64,000 bases of DNA from Paralithodes platypus (Eukaryota > Arthropoda > Malacostraca > Decapoda > Lithodidae): contig CM064492.1 of NCBI GenBank assembly GCA_032716605.1, positions 52,413,382 to 52,477,381 on the forward strand, read 5' to 3'. Made by a program: the position numbers and the translations under genes. The notes under the pieces are model-generated. The model saw only the letters and a program-made list of their open reading frames with translations. It ran no database searches and was not told where the DNA came from. Numbering within the stretch: position 1 is the first letter of the stretch; every line of letters starts with the position of its first letter. Of the stretch, positions 1-10,559 are shown in pieces.

Positions 1-440
1 TGAGATAACTCTATTTCTTATTGCTAATCTGGTAACCTCTGCATCATAAATGCGTGAAAGGGTTAAAAGGGAAGTTACACATGTCTACTAATTAATTCAT
101 ATTAATCCATATTAATCAGATGATCGTCCAGTCTTATCTAAATCGTATCAATTGAATTACTGTCAAGAGAGAGACAGAGAGAGAGAGAGAGAGCGAGAGA
201 AAGAACAACAACAGCAATTGTAGCAAGTAAAACAACACCAAAGTGACGAGGAAGATGGCATCCTCCTCCTACAGTACATACAGTATATTAATAATCATGT
301 TATACCTAAATATATTGGCCGCACGAGTTTGTTAGTAACGAAGGAGTAGAAAGGGCCAATCAGGATATTATATATGCATTTTACTGATGCATTGATACTT
401 ACACTGATTGGATATGTATGCAGGAAAGAGGGACAGAAAG
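1..440. other. Unassigned AT-rich flank with a short GA tract
   Basis: No gene or recognisable repeat was found, apart from a short (GA)n tract at about 166-200 and loosely repeated TTAAT words near 90-118. Confidence 0.4.
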
Positions 441-1015
441 AGTGATTGGAGGAGAGAGAACAAATACAGGCGGATATATTAAAATTGAAAGATAAACATA
501 TAATGAAAAAGATAGAAAAAAAAACAGAGATGAAGCTAGCGCATGAGAAAAAGAGAGAAGTAATGCATACTTGCATTTTAAGAGTGAAAGAGAGAAGCAA
601 GACACCCGAAGATAGCAAAACAGAACGAGAAAGAGAAAGAATTAATGAAAGAGATAGAGACCAGACAGAGAGATGAAGATAGCGAATGAGACGGAGAGAG
701 AGGTATTAAGACATCCTGACAATTTACGAATATGTGAATGAATGAGGGAAAAAAAAAAGACATGTGAAAGATATGAATATAGCACGCAAAGGAAATAATG
801 AAAGACATAAAAACGAGACAGAGAGATGGAGATAACGAATTAGAAAGAGAGAGAAGTATATAGACATCCAGACAATTTACGAATGAAAGAGAGAAACAAG
901 ACAACCGAAGATAGCAAATATAACGAGAGAGATACAGAAAAAAATGAAAGAGATAGAAACTAGACAGACAGATGAAGACAGCAAATGAGAACGAGAGAGA
1001 GGTATCCTGACAATT
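440..1015. repeat. Degenerate purine-rich tandem array, ~110-140 bp period
   Basis: Blocks carrying the words 'gagatgaagatagc', 'agagagaggtat', 'acatcctgacaatttacg' and 'agcaagacacccgaagatagc' recur at about 600-720, 800-900 and 900-1015. The copies are diverged and purine-rich on this strand. Several overlapping open frames on both strands come only from this composition and have no protein-like features. Confidence 0.6.
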
Positions 1016-1164
1016 TACGTGGAGCCAGTAAATGAGATCCGAGAAGCTGCTGAGTGTCGATGAGAGGTGACAAGAAGAGGAAGGGAGGTGATTAAATTAG
1101 GAGTGAGAAAAGGGGCTATTTACGAGGGGTGAAATTAGCAATGTCTTCTGGGGGTACAGTTGGC

Positions 1165-1355
1165 CAAATAAGTCGTGTCGCCGCTGTCATTACATTTTGC
1201 TCGATGTATGCTGTATTAATGTCTCAGATATTGAATAGGGTGTGTAATGATAGGAACATGTTTGTATATATTATTCGAAACGATGAAGTAATGCTTAGAT
1301 AGTGCTGATACCAATTATTGATCGAAATATACTTGGTGCCGCGACATCACTTATT
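1165..1355 (+). repeat. Left arm of a distant inverted repeat (R)
   Basis: This ~190 bp segment is matched in inverted orientation by 2938-3120. Shared blocks include 'ctgataccaattattgatcg', 'acttggtgccg' and 'ttgaatagggtg'. The two arms enclose about 1.6 kb holding K1, a SINE and microsatellites. They could be the long ends of a fold-back element or two independent copies. Confidence 0.6.
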
Positions 1356-1936
1356 AGGTCGGCTGTACAATACAATTCCGCTAAATCTTTGCATTGGGTG
1401 AATTTAACTGCGTTTTGGCAACTTATTCTGGCTATTGATATAAGTTTTGACAGGTAATTTTGGCTATTATTAGACGATTTTACTTAGATTACGAAAGGCA
1501 TACGGAAGTCAAAGGGTTAATTGAGATGGTACTTACCCTCTTGGTACCCATATATCATTCCTTGAAAGGCATAACATCACATTTGGCTATAAAAACGTTA
1601 TAATAGCTCAGTAATTATGATGGGATCAAACCAAATTTTCACCAGCTTAACAAGGGACTGGAAATTTCGCAGAGAGGCTCCAGTTCTGACGTTATTCTTG
1701 ACTTACAGTGTGCTGGTTTGATAATCCAATAGGGTTGATAGCCTCTGAAGTCCTATTTTAACTAACCAGCTTAAAAAATAAAATATATTAACATAAAATA
1801 TAAAAACTATACGAAGGGAAGTTGCCTAGAGCCAGTATAACATTCATCAATAGACCACTGGCGAGTTTCAGGCTATAAGGAAGTAGGAGTCGTAAAATTA
1901 GATATTACACGCAATAATAATGTAGGTTTCTGGTGG

Positions 1937-2168
1937 TTGTTGTTGTTGTTGTTGCTGTCCTCCAGGCTGTCTGGCCGAACAGCCCCAAGGTCCCGAGCAA
2001 GGCCAAGGCCATAAACGAGCGCCCCCACAAAACCCTCCCTACTTACCACTAATAAAGCCCGGCTGACCAAAGCCACTTCAAGGTGGGGAGCTATGGAGGG
2101 TGCGGAAACGCCCGGGAAACCAAAGCCCCACCCAAGGTCCTGTGCCCCTCAGCAATTATGAAGGGAAA
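1937..2168 (-). mobile_element. SINE-like retroposon with (CAA)n tail and 11-bp target duplication
   Basis: The element is flanked by a perfect direct repeat, GTTTCTGGTGG, at 1926-1936 and 2169-2179. Read on the minus strand it ends in a run of CAA units (1937-1955). The related K copy at about 6870-6900 has the same flank without the insert, so the empty site is visible. This combination is diagnostic of LINE-mediated retroposition. I see no clear tRNA A/B boxes, so the SINE head type is unknown. Confidence 0.75.
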
Positions 2169-2667
2169 GTTTCTGGTGGTCATAGAGTATAGTGAACTTA
2201 ATCGAATATACTGTATTTATAGATCCACCACAACCGTACTTAACCTATACTCTGTTTCTTTTCATCTGACGATAAATTGCCATGTTTTCCTCTTGATTTC
2301 TTAACTAGTATGAAGATTGTGTAGTGAAATATGTTGTGAAATAGGAAAGTTTGATATTACTATGATAGAGAGACATAGTAGTATCACATTTGTCCATCAG
2401 CTATCGATAAATAAGTTACTAAGGAATTCAACTTACTGTCAGCTGAGATGAAATCGACTATAGTAATTCTGTTTAATATTGATGCCTACAGCTACAACTT
2501 CCTTAAATCTCATATAACATTGATCAAGTGGTCTAACCCTCGCCCGGTCCATTACCGGGTATTGGACTCTCATTGGAGATTACAGAAACGGCCCCCAGGG
2601 AGTCATTGGAATATATGTTGGTTCTTGTAGCATAAGGGATGGGACTCTACGTTGTCAATTTAATCCT

Positions 2668-2790
2668 GTATATGTATATATGTATGTATGTACTGTATAT
2701 ATGTATGTATGTATGTATGTATGTACTGTATATATGTATGCATGTATGTACTGTATATATGTATGTACTGTATGTATGTATGTATGCATT
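2668..2790. repeat. (TATG)n / TACTGTATA microsatellite
   Basis: Runs of TATG are interrupted by TACTGTATATATG. The tract lies inside repeat K; copy 2 carries the complementary CATA tract at 6535-6640. Confidence 0.85.
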
Positions 2791-2937
2791 TGTTTGTTTG
2801 TGTGTGGCTGTGTGTGTGAATGTACATGTGTGAGTGTGATTACTAGTCCACGAACTATTTCATTACTTTCCTAATAGGATTAAAAAGGAAGTTACTGACG
2901 GTCTTGATACCCTTAAAGGATGATGTCAAATTAGTGA

Positions 2938-3120
2938 TGTATCGGCACCAAGTATAATTCGATCAATAATTGGTATCAGCAATATCTGAATACGATTTCT
3001 TCATTTCGATTGAGACATACACATATGTTCTCACACTTACCCACCCTATTCAACATCTGGCAGACATTTATACAGAACAGAGCGAGCCAAACGTAATGAC
3101 AGATGATACGTGACTTATTA
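2938..3120 (-). repeat. Right arm of inverted repeat R
   Basis: Reverse complement of 1165-1355 with scattered differences. Shared blocks are 'caccaagtat', 'ttggtatcagc' and 'caccctattcaacatctg'. Confidence 0.6.
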
Positions 3121-3289
3121 GCGCTACCGTGCTTAGTATCAAACTGAAGCCAAGTCCATTATTTTCAGTATTTATTACCGTATATGCAAAAATAACATTA
3201 TGGCTTGTAGTTAAAAGTATATTATCGGAAGTGATAAAATCGCCCATTTTTGTTAGTTCATATTAATTTCCATGTATGCCTTCACTTAT

Positions 3290-3492
3290 GAACCCCTTCT
3301 GTACCAGCAACGTCCTTTCAAGTTTATTCTGGCGATTTTATTCAGATTAAAATGGGCCTCCAACAATTAACGGGCTTCGAACTATCTTACTTAACCCTTT
3401 TTGCTACCACAGATCCTTCTTAAGCAGCAGAATATCATCTAATTATGGATGTAATGAAATATAGAAAGCGTCGCCGGTACAGAAGGGGATAA
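3290..3492. mobile_element. Fold-back MITE E2
   Basis: The ends are inverted copies of one another: 'ccccttctgtaccagcaacg' at the left against 'gtcgccggtacagaagggg' at the right. The middle carries the family words 'gggcctccaacaattaacgg' and 'cacagatccttcttaa'. Other copies are at 9763-9950 and 26926-27128, with partial ones near 6098-6250, 43838-44000 and 52288-52448. The copy at 26926 has TTAA on both sides. There is no coding capacity. Confidence 0.7.
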
Positions 3493-3578
3493 TATAAGTC
3501 TTCAAACAGTATTGCTCCGGTTTACCACCCTGTTCTTGTATCATACGGGTTGGGCCTCTACGTTTTCATTTTCTCCCT

Positions 3579-3924
3579 TTAAGGGGGTAGTGCTTGTTTT
3601 GGGGGATATATATATATAGTTTCCTCGATAGACTACCATCAAGCTTAACACTCTCTAGACCCGCTTTCAAGATAAATGTGTACATTTTTCGGTAGAAAAA
3701 TGTCTCGGCCGAAGGCCGGATCTTCTAAAATGTCAGGCTTTCTATCGTTCGCCAGGAAATAATAAACACCTAAATGACACGAAAGGTCCTAACATTGTCA
3801 GAGAATTGGGATGAAAGGTCTAAAAATCGACCAACTAATGGAACAAACGTCTAAAAATCTCAACACTAATAGGCAAAACATAAGGGAGAAAGGGACCAAG
3901 AACAGGTGATTACCTTCCCCTTAA
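3579..3924 (-). mobile_element. MITE-A copy, TTAA target
   Basis: The segment runs from TTAA (3579-3582) to TTAA (3921-3924), about 346 bp. It has the family hallmarks: 'aagggggt' start, the palindrome CGGCCGAAGGCCGG near 3706-3719, 'gtacatttttcggtag' beside it, and a right end in CCCC-TTAA. It interrupts a fragment of repeat K ('ttgggcctctacg' at 3550). It is non-coding. Confidence 0.75.
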
Positions 3925-4176
3925 CCCATACAGTACCGGTGATGTCCTTCCCCTTAACCCATACAGTACCGGTGATGTCCTTCCCCTTAACCCATACAGT
4001 ACCGGTGATGTCCTTCCCCTTAACCCATACAGTACCGGTGATGTCCTTCCCCTTAACCCATACAGTACCGGTGATGTCCTTCCCCTTAACCCATACAGTA
4101 CCGGTGATGTCCTTCCCCTTAACCCATACAGTACCGGTGATGTCCTTCCCCTTAACCCATACAGTACCGGTGATGT
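3913..4176. repeat. 33-bp minisatellite, eight identical units
   Basis: Eight perfect tandem units start at 3913 and every 33 bases after it. Each contains CCTTCCCCTTAACCC followed by ATACAGTACCGGTGATGT. The first half equals the right end of MITE-A plus its TTAA site and the second half equals flanking sequence, so the unit spans the insertion junction. Since 33 is divisible by three, frames stay open on both strands (an 11-residue periodic peptide), but nothing suggests translation. Confidence 0.9.
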
Positions 4177-4350
4177 CCTTTTCATTATACTCTGGCAACT
4201 ATTAGACGATTTTATTCAGCTTAGGAAGGACGTATACCAATCAAAAGGCTACAGACTATATACATTCATACTTTCAGCTACCATGTATCCATCCTAAGCT
4301 TAATAAAATCGTCTAAATGTTGCTGAAATCAAATAAACAATACGTCGCCG
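4177..4350. mobile_element. E1/E2-type fold-back fragment
   Basis: The words 'ctattagacgattttattca', 'cttaggaagga', 'aataaaatcgtctaaatg' and 'gtcgccggcacagaatggg' are E-family left and right arms. The left end is fused to the minisatellite. Confidence 0.5.
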
Positions 4351-4407
4351 GCACAGAATGGGTCAATGTATCATGATAAGGTTATGCTGATTTACGTTTG
4401 CGTACAA

Positions 4408-4622
4408 TATAGTCCACCGATTATAGGTAGGCCAGAATACGTGAATCCTATCCTCTGTAACTCGAAAAGGACTGAGTAAATGGGCTGTAAATTTCCATAC
4501 CTATTCCCTAGCTGACTCTTCCCAAATGGTAGACATAGTAGCTTCATTACTCGAGTTGCTTGTAAGTTTTAGAGGTTAGGGGTCACGATTTCTGGCATAC
4601 CGATAATGACTGGACTATAGTT
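4408..4622. mobile_element. Short MITE L, copy 1
   Basis: The ends are inverted: 'tatagtcca...ggccagaatacgtga' and 'tcacgatttctggc...tggactata'. The interior block 'ggctgtaaatttccatacct' recurs at 13120-13340, 20552-20755 and, inverted, 26440-26645. About 210 bp, non-coding. Confidence 0.6.
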
Positions 4623-5004
4623 ATTTCCTAAGTGAGCGAAATGCACATGGAGAGCTGGTATTTTCCCTAATGAGTGCGCGCAACGCGTGAGTGATGTAAG
4701 AGAATGAAACACTGAGTGAACAAGTTTGACCGAATGTATGTGTGCATGTTTGTGTGTGTGCGTGTGTATATATAAGTGTGTGTGATTACTAGTCCACGAA
4801 CTACCTCAAAACCTTACTAACGGGATTACAAAGGAAATTAATGACTGCCTTTATCGATACCCCGCAAGGATGATTACATTGAAGTTCAAAATTGATGGCC
4901 TATGCCCCGTTTCCTGCACCCCATTTATTTTCAGCTATCAACTATATTAATATATATATATACATAAAAAACAAAAAAATATATATGTGTATACCGTATT
5001 TACA

Positions 5005-5006
<2 letters not shown>

Positions 5007-5071
<65 letters not shown>
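5007..5071. repeat. (TA)n tract
   Basis: Nearly perfect TA dinucleotide run bounded by CAGTATATA on both sides. Confidence 0.95.
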
Positions 5072-5074
<3 letters not shown>

Positions 5075-5360
5075 TATATAGAGTATATGCATTACATTAA
5101 TGTTTGTTCTCTATACGTTTAATGAAGGGTGTAATATTATACTTGTTCATTATTCTTAGCTTAGGCTATGTATTGCTGATCCTCCTCTCCTCCTCCTATG
5201 GTTATATAGGGATTGGCTACTGAGGGATTGTTTACATTATCTTGTTATATTCACAACCCACTTCTAACAATCCCTATAAGTGTTAGGATTAAGTATACCT
5301 GTCTCTCTCTAGCTCTCTCTCTCACCCCGAATCACGACCCCCAAGCCTGGTCCGCTCATG

Positions 5361-5382
5361 CCCCCCCCCCCCCCCCTCCCCC
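5361..5382. repeat. Poly-C tract
   Basis: A C homopolymer with a single T. The surrounding 5290-5580 is CT/GA-rich with no recognisable gene. Confidence 0.9.
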
Positions 5383-5875
5383 AATCCGATGTGTCAATAG
5401 CGAGCCGCCCCCTATGCATTAGGTGATGAGAGGCAGAGGCAGCTAGGGTGTAGGTGCACGTCGGCCCATCTCTAAAATTGAACCCAACATGGAGCACCTA
5501 CCAAATACACACCCCCATAATATGAGGAGCAGAGAGCTAGAAATGAGAGAGGGAGAGAGAGCTGGAGTGAGAGAGAGGAGTACTTTAATCAGGATTTTGG
5601 CACTCCGAGTACTGATTTAAAGGAGGGATTGATATTAGTTTCCTTAAATATATATTGATATTATTATTTTTGCTTTATTTTCCATCCTAGACCTCCAACA
5701 GGGGGTCGTGATCTGCGGAGTGTGTGTGTGTGTATGCGTGTGTGTGTGTGTAAGTGAGTTACATAGATTCACAGACCTTGCGGCCCCTACTAGGTAGTCC
5801 GGACTTAATTTTACTAACATTTGCTACGAAGTGAAAGGTAAGAGTAGCAAAGCAGAAGGCTCTCTCCCCACCCAC

Positions 5876-5878
<3 letters not shown>

Positions 5879-5938
<60 letters not shown>
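5879..5938. repeat. (GA)n tract
   Basis: About 60 bases of uninterrupted GA. It produces serine/leucine-rich open frames on the opposite strand, which were rejected as genes. Confidence 0.95.
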
Positions 5939-5941
<3 letters not shown>

Positions 5942-6419
5942 GAGTGAGAATGAGAGAGAGGGATTGTTAGAGTACTGCAAATACACAAGATAATGTAATC
6001 AATCCCTGGGCAGTAGCCAATCACCGTATATCCATAGGTGGATCACCAATTCATAAGATAGGAATTATGAAGAAGTATAATATTACGCCATGTACTAATC
6101 CTTTCTGTACCGGTGCCGTCCTTTTAACTTTATTCTGACTACTATTAAACGATTATATTCCTTATACAAAGGGCCTCCAGCAATTAACAAGCTTCTAACT
6201 ATCTCAACCCTTAAACGGCACAAAATTGTCTAAATATAGCAATAATAACATTTGTACGACGTCGTTGATACAACATTACAGATAATTAGCATTTATAGTA
6301 ATATTTGCATGTTGTTAATTCAAATAGTCTTGCATAACTTTTTGTTTTTGTGTTTGTAATTTTAAGTAACTCTATATAAATGAGATGCAGAGGAACAGGA
6401 TATGGGTCATCAATTTTGA

Positions 6420-6985
6420 GCTCAAATATCATCATCCTTTAGGGGTATCAAGACCGTCAATATCTTCCCTTTTATTCCGATCAGACAGTTAATGAAGTAG
6501 TTCGTGGACTAGTAATCACACAAACACACATACATTCACACACAGACATACATACACACCTACATACACACATACATACATACATACAAACATACATACA
6601 TACACACATACATACAGACATACACACATGCATGTACAAGATTAAATTGACAACGTAGAGGCCCAACCTTTATGATACAAGAACCAAATTCCAATGACTC
6701 CCCGGGGGACCAATACCCGGTAATGGAACGGGCGAGGGTTGGACCAATTGATCAATGTTATACTAGATAAGGAAGTTGGAGCTGTAGGCATCAATATTGA
6801 ACATAATGATTACGTTATATGTACGGTTGTAGTGGATCTATAAATACAGTATATTCGATAAAGTTCACTCTACTCTATAACCCCCAGAAACCTATATTAT
6901 TATTCCGTGTACTATCTAATGTTACGGCTCCAGCTTCCCTATAGCCTGAAACTCGCAAGTGACCAATTGATGAATGTTATACTGG
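6420..6985 (-). repeat. Repeat K, copy 2 (minus orientation)
   Basis: Inverted relative of 1815-2900. It includes a (CATA)n tract at 6535-6640 and lacks the SINE present in copy 1, so it serves as the empty-site reference. A MITE-A insertion begins at its end (6988), and a further K fragment follows at 7346-7440. Confidence 0.6.
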
Positions 6986-6987
6986 AT

Positions 6988-7345
6988 TTAAGGGGGGTGG
7001 GTTGGTTTTTCTGGCTCCCTTTCTCCCTCGTGTTTAGCCTCATTAGTTTTCAGATGTTATTACGATCGGCCCATTAGTTTGGCGATTTTATGATTTTTCA
7101 CCCCATTTCCTTGGTCAATAATTAGTCCTCTCGTGCCATTTAGGTGTTTATATTTCCTGGCGACCGATAGCGAGCCTGTAATGTAAGAGTAACCGGCCTT
7201 AGCCTGGGACATTTTTTTATCGAAAAATGTACAGATTTAACTTGAAGGAGGATCTTGGGGGGGGGGGGGGCCCTATGGAGGAAAATAAAAACAACTAATA
7301 AATAGCTAAATAAATGAGCAAATATATACGTCCATCCCCTCTTAA
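6988..7345 (+). mobile_element. MITE-A copy with exact TTAA flanks
   Basis: TTAA at 6988-6991 and 7342-7345. Order of blocks: 'aggggggtggg', 'cctcattagttttcagatg', 'ccatttaggtgtt', 'cctggcgaccgatagcgagc', 'ccggccttagcctggg', 'cgaaaaatgtac', a poly-G run near 7258-7271, and 'catcccctcttaa'. Length 358 bp, no coding capacity. Confidence 0.8.
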
Positions 7346-7808
7346 GGAAGTTGGAGCTGTAGGCATCAATATTGAACGGAATTACTAGTTTACTCTGTAG
7401 TGCATCTATGCGTACAGTACATAGTCAAATTCACGTTTATATCGTTACAAAATATATATTAATACTATATTCAGATTAGGAAGGGAACATGGCAGCCTGA
7501 AGGTTGAGACCTTCTTTAACCTTTAAGCTCCCACAGATCCTTTTTAAGCTTGATACAATCGTCTAAATATAGCCAGAAAATAAATGACGAAACGCTGCAG
7601 GATCCTCAAGGTATTAACCAGACTGTGATTATAATTATACAAGTATTATATATTGAAGCGACCAGTTTATATACACACATTATACAGTATACTATATTAG
7701 TTAAACATTTATGGATGAATCAATTTGTAAAATGTTGCACAAGAAAGTTTATACTTAAATGGATTACATATTTTCATTAATAAGGAAAATCATAGGGTGG
7801 TTTACCAA

Positions 7809-7985
7809 CTGAAGATTATGACGCATTCTGATTATCATTAGACTATTTTATACAGCTTAGGAAGTAACTGTGGGAATTATAAAGGTAAAGAATATTCTCA
7901 AGTGACCCTCTGACTTCTGTATACGCTTCCTAATCTGAATAACATTGTCTAATAATAGCCAGAAAACAGAAATATGCGTAATCAG
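7809..7985. mobile_element. Fold-back element E1
   Basis: Left arm 'gattatgacgcattctg' with 'cattagactattttatacag'; right arm 'cctaatctgaataacattg' with 'aataatagccagaa'. The arms are inverted copies around a centre of 'ccctctgacttctgtata'. A fragment of the same type precedes it at about 7440-7600. Confidence 0.6.
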
Positions 7986-8019
7986 ACCTTGAAACAGTTA
8001 AGAACATAAATATAGTCAC

Positions 8020-8865
8020 GACTGAAATTTTGGAGTAACCAGCCTTTGGCTGGGAAATTTTTCTACCTAAAAATGTACAATTTAACTCAAAGGGAGGCAT
8101 TGGGAATATTTTCATAGCTTGATGAAGGTTTTGGAAGGAAACTATAACGAATAATAATAAATAGATGAACATATCATTACAAATCTCCCCTTAGCCCCAG
8201 CCAGGCCGTATTCACAGTGGCAGCCCTCTGCACCCCCGGTGGAAAACATCGGCTCTCCCCTCACCCACTCGGCCTTTTAATAGCTGATTCCCTATTCCCC
8301 TCATCAGGCTCAAAGGGGAGAAATACGCACGTGAGGGCAATTGCTTTAAGGGGAGATATTTGGCTTTGGCTGGACCTCCTCCTCCCTCATGTTTAGCCCC
8401 AATAGTTATGAGATTTTAAGACATTCGCCTCACTAGTTTCGCGATTGTAAAACCTTTCATGCCATTTCATCGTCAATATTTAGAGCTCTCGGGCCATTAA
8501 GGTGTCGATTTTGTCCTGGTGCGCGACAGCGATCCTGTAATTTTGGAGTAACCAGCCTTAGGCTGGAACATTATTCTACCGAAAAATGTACAATTTATCT
8601 TAAAGGGAGGTATTAGGGATATTTTTAAAGCTTCATGAAGGTTTTGGGAGAAAACTATAAAGAATAAAACACATATATGAACAGATATTTACCAATCTTC
8701 CCTTAACCCCCGCCAGGCCGTATTCCCAGCACCAGTCTTCTGCAAACATTGGTGGAAAACATCGGCGCTCCCCTCACCACCCAGCCTTTTGACAGCCGAT
8801 TCCCTATTCCCCTCATCAGGCTCAAAGGGGAAAAAGATACACAGGAGTGTGAAATTACTTTAAGG
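8020..8865 (+). repeat. ~516-bp tandem duplication of a MITE-A half plus flank S
   Basis: The 3' half of a MITE-A (8020-8185) followed by flank S (8186-8345) is repeated as a MITE-A (8346-8707, TTAA at both ends) followed by flank S again (8708-8865). 'ttttggagtaaccagcctt' occurs at both about 8024 and 8540; 'ttccctattcccctcatcag' occurs near 8288 and 8801. The copies have diverged, so the duplication is not recent. Confidence 0.7.
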
Positions 8866-9014
8866 TTACCTGAAGCTTGTCGCAGCTCGATGGCCTTTCT
8901 TCAACTGAATGGCAAGGGTGAATACATGCTGGACTAATTACAAAATTATACTTACTGGGCCTTTATTTTTCACCCATAATATTCATATTATTCCGAGCAA
9001 TTCACATTACTGGA

Positions 9015-9095
9015 GCCAGTGTGGCTATGCGGCACCGCACTCGCCTTGTGCGTGGGAGGCCTGGGCTCGATCCCCCACTGAAGCACCGTAGATAT
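9015..9095 (+). other. tRNA-like sequence, probable SINE head or tRNA relic
   Basis: 'gtgtggctatgcgg' resembles a pol III A box and 'GGGCTCGATCCCC' a B box, spaced about 40 bases apart as in a tRNA. The 5' and 3' ends do not pair into an acceptor stem by eye, so a functional tRNA is unlikely. Confidence 0.45.
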
Positions 9096-9229
9096 TTTTA
9101 CCTACAGACAGGGTTTTCCGTACCCTTAGCTGCATTGGCGGACATTAGAGGTGTGGCAGAACAGGGTTGTATGTACACATTTGCTAGTAGCGAGGCAGTT
9201 AGATAGAGAAATTGTGCATTTTGTGATAA

Positions 9230-9760
9230 AAGTCAATTATTTGGCACACACAATCAAATAGTCAATATAATCAAAATTAGATATTGGGATATCATAGGTT
9301 TACTCTACATTGGCTTTGGCAACCCCCTTTCCATTACTTTCCATTAGAGTTCTTAAGCATTGATTTGTGCCCCAAACTGTATACCATGGTAGAGGTGTCA
9401 AATAACCTCAAATGACTCGTGTGGACAAGGGTAACAACTTACTGTATATTCAGACAATGTTTGGCTAATGTTGACCGTTTGACTTGTACTGGTCCCTGTA
9501 GTTCAACAACTTAGTGGCAAATGGCAACATTACTTACCAATTTGTGGCATGATGATAAACTACAGCAGACAGTACTAATCAAACTACTCTAAAAATGCAA
9601 TCACATCAATTTTTGCCGGGATATATCTGGTAGACTAGCCTATATGTGGGGGTATCTGGCAACCCTTCATGGCTGGGTGAACGGGAACAAAGAGAAAACC
9701 TCAGCTGCCCAGATAGTGTGTTGCCTGTCCATGGAAACTTAAAAAAAATATCGAGACCTG
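9230..9760. other. Unassigned non-coding stretch
   Basis: Mixed-composition sequence without long frames. I saw no repeat unit shared with the rest of the window. Confidence 0.4.
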
Positions 9761-9762
9761 AG

Positions 9763-9950
9763 AGGGTTAACTTTATTCCGGCTATTATTAGACAATTGTG
9801 TTCAGTTTAAAAAGGGCCTCCAGCAATTAACAGGTTCGAACTATCTCACTTAATCCTTTTTACAACCATAGGTCCTTCGTAAACTGCACACAGTCGTTTA
9901 GATATAGTCACAACAGAATAACACAGACGTCACCGGTACATAAAGGGTTA
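9763..9950. mobile_element. Fold-back MITE E2
   Basis: Contains 'aagggcctccagcaattaac', 'ggtccttcgtaaactgc' and the right end 'gacgtcaccggtac' followed by GGGTTAA. The left outer end is truncated. Confidence 0.6.
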
Positions 9951-10025
9951 AATAAACCTCCTCAATAGGAATGCAATTATCCAAGCTTCGTTGTATATGT
10001 AGTGGAGTCCTTGGTATAATCAACA

Positions 10026-10217
10026 CTTTGAGGATTATGATGTGCTTCGACAGTTTTTTCTGGCTATCATTAGACGATGTTATGCAACATAGGAATCAAA
10101 AGGGTAAATACTATCTCAATTAACCCTCTGACTTCCATATACCCTACCTAATCTGAATAAAAGCTTCTAATAATGGGCAGAATAAACTGTCAACACGTGT
10201 CATTATCCTCAAGTGGA
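10026..10217. mobile_element. Fold-back element E1
   Basis: Left arm 'gaggattatgatgtgcttcg' and right arm 'cacgtgtcattatcctc' are inverted. The centre carries 'ccctctgacttccatata'. Confidence 0.65.
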
Positions 10218-10559
10218 TAAGCATCGAGGACTTTAATTGTCATAAACATTAATACACACATTTTATGATATGTTTAAAGCAATCTGAATGCTACATTAAG
10301 TGCATTTGGAATTGGATCTTGGAAATGATATATCACTGAAGATTCAAATGATTATTGCAACGCGCACAATAGGTATTCGATAATGCATTTCGTAAGGGCA
10401 CACGATGGAACTAAATAGTATCGACAGGCTTAAATACACCGAGGATATCACCTTCACTATGTACACCAGAACAATGACACTCATTACAAAATTATTTCAA
10501 AATAGGTTACACACACACACATTAAATATACTGTATATATATATGTTTTGTTTTCTTCT

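Larger units (their letters stand above)
1815..2900 (+). repeat. Repeat K, copy 1 (plus orientation), carrying a SINE and a TATG tract
   Basis: The segment matches the reverse complement of 6420-6985 in order: the sequence around 'tttcaggctataaggaag', 'ggtttctgg', the 'gatgcctacagctacaac' block, 'cattaccgggtattggac', 'gtagcataagg', a TATG microsatellite, then 'gattactagtccacgaac'. Further fragments lie near 3530-3578, 4786-4900 and 7346-7440. The SINE at 1937-2168 is absent from copy 2. The family is not recognised. Confidence 0.6.

Noticed and set aside
3913..4176. CRISPR-like array
   Set aside because: Units are directly tandem with no variable spacers, in a eukaryotic repeat setting.
3866..4205. 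Periodic 11-residue repeat protein on either strand
   Set aside because: The frames follow from a perfect 33-bp DNA minisatellite; all units are identical at DNA level, with no sign of codon-level selection and no start context or flanking exon.
9015..9095. Functional tRNA gene
   Set aside because: A and B box words are present but I could not form the acceptor stem; a SINE head or tRNA relic fits better.
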